A stretch of 64,000 bases of DNA from Narthecium ossifragum (lineage: Eukaryota; Streptophyta; Magnoliopsida; Dioscoreales; Nartheciaceae), in the NCBI GenBank assembly GCA_963920575.1, contig OY986964.1:35888527-35952526 (forward strand). Direction: 5' to 3'. The notes below the pieces were generated by a model. That model searched no databases, was not told the DNA's origin, and saw only the letters and a list, made by a program, of their open reading frames with translations. The position numbers were made by a program, and so were the translations under genes. Shown piece by piece: positions 11,282 through 21,049 of this stretch (position 1 is the first letter of the stretch; each line of letters begins with the position of its first letter).

Positions 11282-12145
11282 AAAATGATAAATAATGACA
11301 ACATCCAATTTTGGTCGATGTCGACCAAAACTCCATCGCCCAAGCTGTCAATCCACCATATTTGGTTGATTATTTTATTATTCATCTATGTGTTCTGACT
11401 ATTTTCATGATAACTTTCTCATATGATATCCAAATTAGATGTTTCAGATACCGTTGGAAAGATAATTTGAAGAGCTACAACTTTCGTATTCAGTTTTCCC
11501 AGATTCAAAGGTTCTCATTCAAAATTAAAGGATTCCTTACTTAAAAATTGAAGGAATTCAAAATATGAAAGTTTTTTATAGAGAATAGTTCAAATTTATT
11601 AGGATTCCTTACAAATATCTAAGGAATATTTAAAACCCGTCTTCTAAACGTCATCGTCCAAAAATGGCAATTTCGTAAATATTGCCAATCGGCCAATAAA
11701 TTCTTCAGTTTTGACATAACTGAAGTATTTTGGCCATATCTTTTACATCAAGTATCGAAATTGGGTGATTCTTGAACCGTTGGATAGAGGACGAAAAGAT
11801 CTACAACTTACATGTTGACGACATCTTTAGATTCCATCGTTTATTGTGTCAAACGGATAGAGAAAGTGTTCAGTGGCAAAATGGTAAAAAATGGCAACAT
11901 CCAAATGCCATCGTCCAAATTTTGGTCGACGTCGACCAAAACTCCATCGCCCGAGCTGTCAATCGACCATATTTTATTGATTATTTTATTAGTCATCGAC
12001 GTGTTCTGACTATTTTCATCATAACTTTCTCATATTATATTCAAATTGGATGTTTCAGGTACCGTTAGAAAGATAATTTCAAGAGCTACAAATTTCATGT
12101 TCAGAGTTTTCCCAGATTCAAAAGTTATCATTCAAAATTTAAGGA
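11282..12145 (+). repeat. Two direct repeats in the core of the inverted-repeat element
   Basis: The block at about 11282-11548 (with GTCGACCAAAACTCCATCGC-like sequence, TGTTCTGACTATTTTCAT, and a CCCAGATTCAAA tail) recurs at about 11876-12145, where the N gap begins. Divergence is moderate, with point differences throughout. No protein of known type is encoded. Confidence 0.75.
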
Positions 12146-12345
12146 NNNNNNNNNNNNNNNNNNNNNNNNNNNNNNNNNNNNNNNNNNNNNNNNNNNNNNN
12201 NNNNNNNNNNNNNNNNNNNNNNNNNNNNNNNNNNNNNNNNNNNNNNNNNNNNNNNNNNNNNNNNNNNNNNNNNNNNNNNNNNNNNNNNNNNNNNNNNNNN
12301 NNNNNNNNNNNNNNNNNNNNNNNNNNNNNNNNNNNNNNNNNNNNN
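12146..12345. other. Assembly gap of 200 N
   Basis: Exactly 200 N. The round length suggests a placeholder and not a measured size. It sits at the inner edge of the right arm of the inverted repeat, the kind of place where assembly collapses. Confidence 0.98.
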
Positions 12346-13974
12346 GCCGTCCCGAGGTTGTCCCCGGCCGTGGCGTCCTACTACCTCACCGGCAGCCTCG
12401 TCGACCTCGGCATGGCGTGGTGGCAGGGCGTCGCCACCGTCTCCCTCGCCAACCTCATCCTCCTCTTCCCCCTCGTCCTCACGCCACGGCCTCGCCTTCC
12501 CCGTCCTCGCCGGCTCCGCCTTCGGCGTCCGCGGCACATCCCGCCGCCAACATCCTCAACATCGAGCTCGAGCTCGGAGGCGGCATTGAGCTCGGAGGCC
12601 GCTCGTCCTCTCCCTCGCCGAGTCCGAGACCATCCTCACCCCACTCAGCGCTGCTCTCTCCTCGAGCTCGGAGGCGGCATCTCTCTCTCTCCCACCTCTC
12701 CTCCTGCTTTCTCCTCTCTCCCACCGGTCTCTCTCTCTCCCTCTCTCCCACCGGCCTCTCTCTCTCCCCCCGGCTTCTCTCACTTCGTCGCCTCCTCTCC
12801 TCCCGCTTTCTCCTCTGTTTCTCTCTCTCTTCTCCGTCTGTCTCCTCCCCTCCGGCTCCGGCTCCGGCTCCCTAGTGGCGCCGTGGCATCTCTCTCTCTC
12901 CCACCTCTCCTCCGAGGCAGCCGAAGGCGTCGAGCTCCGCGGTCGCCGAGCACGTCCGGATGTCGAGGTCGGAGGAGCGAAAAGGATAAGTGGAGGGCTT
13001 GTCGAGGGTGAAGACGTCGCGCCTCGATCCGAGGATGCCGGGATGGCGCCTCGAGGCCGAGGTCACCAGGTTTGGGTTCGCGCCTCGAGGTCATCGGGCT
13101 CGGGCTTTGAGAGAGGCGTGGTGGGTATTATAAAATGAGAAAATACTGCTCGCTTTGGGAGAAAGTAGACAGCGAGATCGGTGTGAACGTCACAGCGACC
13201 TCACGAAGAGAGGAGCTAAACACCCAACATCGTCGATTAGTCGGCTGCTATAACTATACAAAGGGTGAGAGATATCCGTGATGTTAAAATGTTAGAAGGT
13301 GGACATGACTATACAATTCCCGATAAATTATTGATGTTTCCGTCTACACAAAACGGAATCCTTAGAAACTACTAGAAAATACAAGTAAATAGTTAAGGAA
13401 CATCACTAATAAATTGGGTATTTCGAAACGATTGGTTCTAGGTATGGTAGCCAAAGTAAAGGAATCATAAAGAAATAGAGGGGGAGAGAGAGAGCAGTCT
13501 ATTTTCTTAACCTTGGATCTACTGTCTGAATTTTGGATGCCGACAACCGATGTGAACCACCGAAGCAATTTAACTTTGCTCGGCTTTCCTCATGGTGTTT
13601 TCGGTGTGTGGTCTCAATGGCCACCATGGGATGTTCCCGTGATTTTAGGGTCGTCCTGATATATTTGGCAAAATCATTCATTAGAAGGCGGAAGGCAAAG
13701 ACGTCGACGACGAGTACACCGATTTCCATCTTCAAGTAAGGTAGCTGGTGACTATGCTGACGGCGGCCTCCCTCCTAACGTGCGGAGTCCCGGGTGATGG
13801 CTCTCTAGTAGAAGATGACGACGGCTCGCTAGTTGGAGATGACGATGGCCGCCTCTTTCCCACCGGATGCCGACAGCAACCTCGGGCTCTCAGTAGTAGA
13901 GAACGAGACGACGACCACTGTGAGAGAAAGAAAGAGAGAGAATGGAGGGAGATAGAGAGACATCAGCTGCGAGA

Positions 13975-14016
<42 letters not shown>

Positions 14017-14467
14017 GATATGACAGCCATTTAATGGATCCCATCTCTCTCTCCTTGGTACTTGTGTCAGTTGAGTTAAATGATGAGAAAGAAAAGGGTA
14101 GTGACAAAGCAGGTGGGAGAGGATGGCTGCGGAGGCCTCACTGATAGCATAAGTAAGAACTCATTGGCTAAATAAGGAATGATAAGTAAGGAATTCCTCA
14201 CATAAGTGAGGAATAGGAATGTTAAGTAAGGAATCCTCGTATAAGTAAGGAATCCTCTCATCTCTCTCTATTATTTGTGTCAGGTGCTATTAATTCTCTC
14301 ATTTCTCTCTCTCGTATTTGTGTCAGGTGCCATTAAATGATAAGAGAGAGTTGATAAGGGGTATTTTGGTCCCGAATTTATGGATTTGGCATGTGTTGTA
14401 AAGAAACACAAAAGTGTCCCTCGATTGACAAATCAAAATATAAGTGAATTTAAAAAGAAAATTTCTC
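12346..14467 (-). repeat. Right arm of the inverted repeat, with the empty insertion site
   Basis: Reverse complement of 5286-6983 plus 8649-9074. At 12772-12776 it holds a single GGCTT (AAGCC on the other strand) exactly where the left arm carries the 1660-bp insertion between two AAGCC copies. It carries the NCS1 fragment again at 12364-12535 and a (TA)n tract at 13979-14013. Confidence 0.82.
12364..12535 (+). pseudogene. Captured NCS1 transporter fragment, right arm copy
   Basis: Mirror copy of the fragment at 8885-9056, with the same frameshift after FPLVLT. The shared frameshift shows that the fragment decayed, or was captured damaged, before the arms were duplicated or while they were kept alike. 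A long frame crossing the gap here is not a gene. Confidence 0.7.
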
Positions 14468-16544
14468 TTATCCTTTTATGAAGGTTGGCCTTTGTCTTTT
14501 CTTTTCTTTTTTCAGTTTGTTAGTTTCTTACTAAAATGTTAGGAAACTCCTTGGTCTTCTACTCGTAACGGGTCTCGGGCATGGTCATGGATGAGTGGTT
14601 GAAGGGATGTTTGTGGCAGGGCGATCTCAGCCTACTTACGAGAGAAGCTTAGTGTAAACAACTAAGTTGTTAGATATTTAATCTTGTCTACCTTTATTTC
14701 TTTAACCAATGCCTTTAAATAGGATTACAAGATAACCTTTCCTAATTAGATAAATCTCCTAATCAGGCAACTATGAAAATTAAAGGAAATAACTCAATAA
14801 GAAATACAATTCAAATTCAAACTATTAATCAAATAAACCAAGGAGATTAAATAACAATTGAGCTAATAAGACAGAATACTAATAAAGCAGGTGAGCTGGT
14901 CACATCCAATCAGGTCGGATGGCCTAGATTTGGGTCTAGCCAGATCGATAACACTCATTTCCTCTTTTATGCATTCAGGGGTTTATCACCCCCTTTTTTT
15001 CTTAAAAAAACCTCTAATTATCATTAATCATGAGCAAGGCAGGTCAAAGGGATTATTTCATCTATCCGTCTCATTGCCATTTCTAAAATTAGCACCTTGA
15101 TGACGATGTCTTTTTTTTTTCTTAATTAGATGAGTCAAATGGCTAAAACAAAATACAACAACTAATAAAAGCAAGCAACCTAAAACATGAAGCCACAGCA
15201 TGAAGGTTTTTGATGGCGATGTCGACAAGTCCGGTGCATGTCTTGAACATGACAAGTAGAGGCGAAACGAAGGAGACCAGAAAAGCATTAACTTATTTCC
15301 CCCACTCAGTAATTGAAATACCTTTTGCGAGTAGTAGAAATAGAAAGTTATATTAGTGGGCACTAAGCTTGATTTTAAACGGTGATGTCGATCTAATGAT
15401 CTTATAATGCACGAAGAATAATATGTGCTCACTAGTGCTCCTGAAAGCAAGTCTAATGGCGGAAATACATAAAGTAACCTAACACGTATTTTGAGTTGGA
15501 TTAGGGACTTGAATGGGATTTTGTACTAGTCCGACTTCAGTTTGAGACAGTAATTAAAGTTGTTTTCTTAATTAATATCTCAATTTCAGAAGTGATAGTC
15601 AGTATTTTGGAAGAGTTTGCTTGTAATATTCAGGGTTAAAATTAATATTCATTATTAGAAAAATAAAAAATATGTCATAAACTTAAAAGCTAAGAGGGTC
15701 TAAGAAATTCACATGATTCTTCTTTTTTTTCTCTTGCAGAAATCTCATAAGCTTAAAAAAGAATCACGTATCCACATCCAATGAAAATTATGGTCCCAGC
15801 TCCCAATGGAAAAATAGGATATTCGCAATGTTTCAAATGTACCATAATTATGGTACATATTAGGCTTCCTAGCCAATAGCCATTTAAATTTATCAAGAAA
15901 TTTCCTTTGTCTGATCATTATAGTCATTTTAATACCAAACGGACTTACCTTATTGTTACCTGAAAAACAAACAAAAACAAAGATGCGCCGACGATGGGCA
16001 CATGGTCGCCATGCACTTGGGGTACCGTGAAGAAGATCAGAAGGATGATGGGTTCTACCGTGCCTCAATTAAGAGGACTTTTGGGATTTCTAAATCTAAG
16101 TCTATATGGTTGTGGCTACTCCTATGGAAGGTTGGAGACTACTCCTACTCCTAAATAGATTAATGGCTACTCCTACTCCTATGTAGAGTAAGGCTATGCT
16201 ACTCCTAGGTAGAAAAGGCACCAGTTATGCTACTCCTAGATAGAAGAAGAACTGGTTACCCTACTCCTAAGTAGAAGACACAGTAGGAATAAAAGAAGAA
16301 TTCATTGATAGGGTTGTTCAAGTCGTGTTCTTTTCTTCTTCTTTTACAAGATATTTATACCACTTTCTAAAGAGTAACTTCCCATGATCCCATATTGTCC
16401 TCATGATCTCCGACGGTTGCAGCCATGATCTCTGGCGGTTGTCATCTATGATCAGTGGTGATTGAGTCCCACTATGTCCCAATTTTGATCCACATTTTGA
16501 CCATCAAAATATGCTGATTTTTTACGGTAACACCTATATATATA
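14468..16544. other. Intergenic, repetitive, no gene recognised
   Basis: AT-rich sequence with no supported coding region. Around 16085-16275 there is a degenerate array of CTACTCCTA with GTAGA spacers, followed by CATGATCTCCGACGGTTG-type repeats and a TTTTTTACGGTAACA end at about 16515-16530. Those look like part of an LTR or other repeat. Frames in this stretch carry no recognisable motif. Confidence 0.6.
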
Positions 16545-16734
16545 TCATCCTTATATAGAGATGGTTATAAATTAACCTTTCGTTGTCCTATGTGGAACCT
16601 ACGTGGAGGGGTTATCCTACGTGGAGCCTACGTGGAGGGGGAGTTAGTGGGAGAGATAGAGGGTTAGTGAGGAGTTATTAGGGAAGGTGGGGAGAGAGAG
16701 TAGTTACCCTGCCACGTGGCAGGGGGACTTACTA

Positions 16735-16735
<1 letters not shown>

Positions 16736-16789
<54 letters not shown>
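16736..16789. repeat. (TA)n microsatellite
   Basis: Uninterrupted TA dinucleotides directly after the CTAG end of the first mini-Helitron-like unit. Helitrons insert at AT dinucleotides, so TA tracts are natural targets. Confidence 0.95.
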
Positions 16790-16790
<1 letters not shown>

Positions 16791-16924
16791 CCTCGAATTT
16801 TATATCTAAAGGATTTTAATTACGTGTCAGAAGCCCCTACACATGCATAAATAATTAAGAGCTGTGATATTTAGCCAACCCCATGTGCGGTTGGCAAAAA
16901 TCCAACCCGATGTGCAGCATACAT

Positions 16925-17112
16925 TTGCACCACATGTTTCTTGTGATTGATGACATAGGATATGCACACATACATGGATATCCTTATTTGTGTATATATG
17001 TACACATGCATGCATGCATACATACGTATATACACATACACATACATAGATACATACATAATGAATATAAATACACATATATGTATATGTACATACACAT
17101 ACATATATATAC
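16925..17112. repeat. CACATA/TGTATA-rich repeat, related copy at ~34490-34668
   Basis: A CACATgTTTCTTGTGATTG block followed by ACATAC/GTATAT low-complexity sequence. The same order appears at 34490-34668, including ATATAAATACACATAT and GTACATACACATACAT. These are two copies of one dispersed repeat. The frames across it encode only Y/I/H/T low-complexity peptides. Confidence 0.6.
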
Positions 17113-17113
17113 A

Positions 17114-17300
17114 CTAGGTGGGCCCCGTGCCACCTGGCACGGGTAACCACCTACCCTCACTGCCCTCTCTCTCATCCCCTCTCTATAACTCAACTGCTAC
17201 GTGTCACCCTCTCTCCTCCTCTCTCTATGACTCAGCTGTCATGTGTGAAAAAATAGATGAGTCAGATTGTGATTCATAAAAGCTAATCTTATATGATAGA
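17114..17300 (-). mobile_element. Helitron-like mini-element, second family, minus strand
   Basis: Read on the minus strand it starts TCTATCATATAAGAT and ends with a hairpin (CCGTGCCAGGTGGCACGG) followed by GGCCCACCTAG. It is thus inverted relative to its neighbours. The same family, starting TCTATTATATAA, occurs at 25859-26058, 41625-41761 and 55848-56223. Confidence 0.7.
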
Positions 17301-19430
17301 TATACATACATACATATACATCTATCATACACACACACTATATTTACACACACTATATAGCAGGGTGGTCTTATGTGGATCCTATGTGGCATGTTTAATT
17401 CTACTTGGAGTTTACGTGGATGGGGGAAGTTAGCAGGAGAGGGGGTTTAATGGGGAGGAGAGGGGAGTTAGTAGATGGTTAATTGGGAACTTAATGTGGT
17501 AAGTTAATGGGGAAGTTAGTGGGTGGTTACCATACCAAGTGGCAGGGGGCCCACTAGTATGTATGTGTGTGTATATCATCCTTATATGAGGCTATGGTTA
17601 TAAGTGAAACTTTTGTTGTCCTATGTGACTGGAGAATATCCTAGGTGGCGTCTATGTGGCATGATAATCCTAGGTTGACGTGGGTTTAGCGGGAGGGAGT
17701 TATTGGGTGGTTATTGGGGTGGGGTTGGTGGTTATCTTGCCATGTGGTAGGGGGCACCACTAGTATATCATCCTTAAATAACATGATGGTTATAAAATAA
17801 CATTGGCTTTGTCCTACGTGGCTCTTACGTGGCAAGATAATGTCATAGGTGGAGCCTACGTGGAGGGGGGAGGTTAGTGGAGGAGGGGGTTAATGGGGGA
17901 GGAGGGGAGAGTTTGTGGGGAAGTTAGTGGGGAAGTTATCATGGAAGTTACTGTTAGTAGGTGATTATTGGGGTGGGGTTGATGTTTACCCAGCTTGCCA
18001 GGTGGCAAAGGCACCACTAGTCATCCTTATATAACAAGATGGTTATAAGTTAAACATCCTGTTGTCATATGTGGAGCCTACGTGGAGAGGGTTATCCTAA
18101 GTGGAGCCTACGTGGAGGGGGAGTTAGTGGGGGCGAGAGGGAGTTAGCGATGAGTTATTAGGGAAGGTGGGGAGAAAGAGTAGTTACTCCGTCATGTGGC
18201 ATGGGGACTTACTAGTCATCATCCTTATATAGCAGGATGGTTATAAGTTAACCATCCTGTTGTCCTACGTGGAGCCTACGTGGAGAGGGTTATCCTACGT
18301 GGAGCCTACATGAAGAGGGGTATCCTACGTGGAGCCTACGTGGAGGGGGAGTTAGTGGGGGGGAGAGGGGGTTAGTGAGGAGTTATTGGGGAGAGTGGGG
18401 AGAAAGAGTAGTTACCCTGCCATGTGGCAGGGGGACTTACTAGTAGTATATAAATATAAATAAATAAATAAATAAATATATATATATATATATATATAGC
18501 ATGATGGTTAAGAAGTTAATCTTTGGTTTGTCCTAGCTTGCGTCCTACGTGGCAGATATATCCTATGTGGTTGTTGATGTGGAGGGGTAATAGTGGAGGA
18601 GGGGGGAGTTAGGAGGGGTTAGTGGGGAGTTATGAGGGGAGATGGTGGTTACCCTGCCAAGTGGCAGGGGACCCCACTAGTATATATATATCATCCTTAT
18701 ATAGCACGATGGTTAAGAAGTTAATCTTTGATTTGTCCTAGCTGGTGTCCTACGTGACAAATATATCCTATGTGGCTGCTGATGTGGAGGGGTAATAGTG
18801 GGGGAGGGGGGAGTTAAGAGGGGTTAGTGGGGGAGTTATGAGGGGAGATGGTGGTTACCCTGCCAAGTGGCAGGGGACCCCACTAGTATATATATATCAT
18901 CCTTATATAGCATGATGGTTAAGAAGTTAATCTTTGATTTGTCCTAGCTGGCGTATTACGTGGCAGATATATCCTATGTGGCTGCTGATGTGGAGGGGTA
19001 ATAGTGGGGGAGGGGGGAGTTAGGAGGGGGTTAGTGGGGAGTTATGAGGGGAGATGGTGGTTACTCTGCCAAGCGGCAAGGGACCCCACTAGTATATATA
19101 TATGAGGCTATGGTTATAAGTGAAACTTTTGTTGTCCTATGTGGCGAAAGATTGTCCTAGGTGGAGCCTATATGACGGTTATGTGGCATGATAACCATAG
19201 GTTAAGGGGGGTTTAGTGGGACTGTGAGAGGGAGTTATTGGGGTGGGGTTGGTGGTTACCATGCCATGTAGTAGGGGGCACAACTAGTATATATATATAG
19301 TATGATAATTATAAGTTAACCATCATATTGTCCTATGTTGAGCCTACATGGAGAGGGTTATCTTACGTGGAGGGGGGAGAGAGGAAGGGTGGGTGCGGTT
19401 ACCCTACCAGGTGGCAAGGGGGCCCACTAG

Positions 19431-20079
19431 TGTGTGTATATATATGCACATACATATATACATACATATACGCATACATTTATAAATATACATATGCACA
19501 TACACACATATATATACACACACATATATACATGTACACATACATACATACATAAAGACGTATATACATAGACATAGCAATTCTAATAAATGTGTGAGAC
19601 ACGTGGCGCGATCCGCACGCTCCACATTGGGTTGGGTGGGAGGGGTTGGTTAGAAATCATTTTTCAATACTGAAATACCACACCTTCCATTAATAATTCC
19701 ACGATGGCTAAAGTATGCATTTGGTATCTGAACTTTCTGATAAATTTATATGTAGTCCCTCCGCTTTAAAAAGTTCGATTAGAGTCCCCAAATTTTGCGA
19801 ACAGTGTTTATATGGTGCTTTTGTCCAGGCATCGTCAAACGGTCTAAGTGGCGGCTAAACCAGGTCATGAATCGGTCAAATTAAACTAATGTTAATTAAT
19901 TTTAACTTTGATCAGCTTCTTTCTTCACTCTCTTCTCTCTCTTGTCTCTCTCCTTTCCCGTCAAGGTACCGCCGAGGGCGGCGACGAGGCCGTGTCGCCA
20001 CCGCCCTCCATCGGCGGCAGACATGAGGGAACCCACAATCCCATCCTATGCTTCACCCCGAACCTCACCAGCCTCTCTT
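19431..20079. other. Intergenic, no gene seen
   Basis: TGTATA/CACATA low-complexity sequence to about 19560. A stretch follows with a leader-like CT-rich run (19920-19960) before the GH17 pseudogene. This could be the remains of that gene's promoter and signal-peptide exon, but I cannot align it. Confidence 0.5.
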
Positions 20080-20850
20080 TCACGCAACGCTGGTTCTGAA
20101 GCACCATCCTCCCTCATGCTTTGTACACGAACATCACCGCATCCTCGTCGACAACATGGTCCTCTCCACCGCTAACAAGTCTCTCATCGCCACACTCATC
20201 CCCGCCATGCAAAACATCCACGTTGTTGTCTCGGCCGTCGTCCTCCACCACCGGATCAAGATCTCTACCCCGACTCTTTGGGCGTTCTGTTGTCATTTTC
20301 TTCGGCGTCCACTGGACAATTTCGGCATGGGTATGATACAGGGGTTATTAGGCCGTTGCTGAGCTTCTTGAGAGCTACTGACTTTGCTTTCATGGTAAAC
20401 GCTTACTCGTACTTCCGTTTCACGCTTGGACTCTTGATTATGCTCTGTTCCAACCAAACCTCCGCGTGTTGGACACCAACACCAGGTTGAAGGACACCAA
20501 CATGCTAGGCGGGAACCAGCCGCCGTCTTCTCGGCGATGAAGCTCTTGGGATTCGTCGAGATCGACATAGTCATACCCGAGATAGGCTGGCCGTCGGGCG
20601 GAGTGACGTAAGTGGCAGCCTAGGGTTGGCATGCAGAGAGCGCTAGATTACAATAAGAGGCTCACGCGGCATATGCTTCCGATGGCGGCATGCCGCTCAT
20701 GCCTAACCGGACCTTCGAGACGTATATCTTTGCACTGTTCAAAGAGAATCTCAAGCCCGAGTCGGTGTTGAGAGGAACTTTGGGCTCTTCCAAAGTGGAT
20801 GGATTACATAAAAATTGGTTAGAAAGTATAGTTACCAGACGCACACTTTA
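20080..20850 (+). pseudogene. Glycoside hydrolase family 17 (beta-1,3-glucanase-like) pseudogene
   Basis: Pieces of a plant GH17 protein appear in order but in shifting frames. At ~20157 VLSTANKSLIATLIPAMQNI matches the …NEVLSTANQSL…PAMQN… region. From ~20278 come GVLLSFSSASTGQFRHGYD and RPLLSFLRATDFAFMVNAY, matching the PFM(V/I)NAYPYF region. Then LDTNTRL/TNML, then ~20540 AMKLLGFVEIDIVIPEIGWP, where the normal motif is IVIAETGWPS: the catalytic-nucleophile glutamate context is changed. Near 20690 GGMPLMPNRTFETYIFALF. Several frameshifts and stops separate these blocks, and the GPI/C-terminal part is missing. Family members cut callose-type glucans in the cell wall. This copy should be dead. 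It lies directly upstream of the purine permease promoter. Confidence 0.85.
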
Positions 20851-20984
20851 ACATGCACGATAATTCCATCATTCGCAGCCTTTATTGACAACCATGCCAC
20901 ATGTCATAAAACTTGACCCAGCGATAATAACAACTTATTTGATGGGCTTATTTGCAGAAACTAATTAATTCCTATTAAAGCTAT

Positions 20985-20990
20985 TATATA
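20985..20990 (+). promoter_or_regulatory. Probable TATA box of the purine permease gene
   Basis: TATATA within CTATTATATACCGCC, 60 bases before the ATG at 21050. It predicts a short leader beginning around 21015. Confidence 0.5.
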
Positions 20991-21049
20991 CCGCCACTAC
21001 TTTGCTCAAAGCTTGCAAGAAATAAGCATCATCACTACTTCGTCACACC

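Larger units (their letters stand above)
5286..14467. mobile_element. 9.2 kb inverted-repeat element (MULE-like or foldback)
   Basis: The sequence from 5286 (GAGAAATTTTCTTTTTAAAT) is repeated in reverse complement ending at 14467. Homology stops abruptly at both outer edges. Left and right arms match closely over at least 2.1 kb of right-arm sequence, including a (TA)n tract (5739-5776 and 13979-14013). The inner region (10847-12345) includes two direct repeats and the gap. Long terminal inverted repeats with a captured host gene fragment fit a Pack-MULE, but I could not find a 9-bp target duplication, so a foldback element or simple inverted duplication is possible. ORFs here are low-complexity translations of GA- or TA-rich DNA and are not genes. 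Confidence 0.65.
16545..19430 (+). mobile_element. Tandem array of Helitron-like mini-elements
   Basis: Units of about 190-250 bp start TCATCCTTATAT(A)GCA, continue with GATGGTTATAAGTTAA and CCTACGTGG repeats, and end with a hairpin such as CCCTGCCACGTGGCAGGG followed by about 10 bases and CTAG. TC starts, 3' hairpins and CTRR ends are the hallmarks of Helitrons. Plus-strand units: 16545-16735, ~17340-17557, 17576-17763, 17768-18020, 18021-18215, 18219-18443, ~18495-18680, 18691-18886, 18897-19092, ~19103-19287 and ~19300-19430. Those marked ~ lack a clean 5' start. Most are separated only by short TA tracts; 17768 and 18021 units touch directly (CTAG|TCATCC). No coding capacity. Confidence 0.8.

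Noticed and set aside
12046..13011. 321-residue frame crossing the N gap
   Set aside because: About a third is N; the readable part is a frameshifted NCS1 fragment followed by translated CT-rich repeat. Not a gene.
15058..15450. 130-residue minus frame
   Set aside because: No domain, AT-rich intergenic context and polyT tracts; treated as chance.
16827..17150. Frames rich in Y/I/C/H over TGTATA repeats (also 19328-19625)
   Set aside because: Microsatellite translation; no motif.
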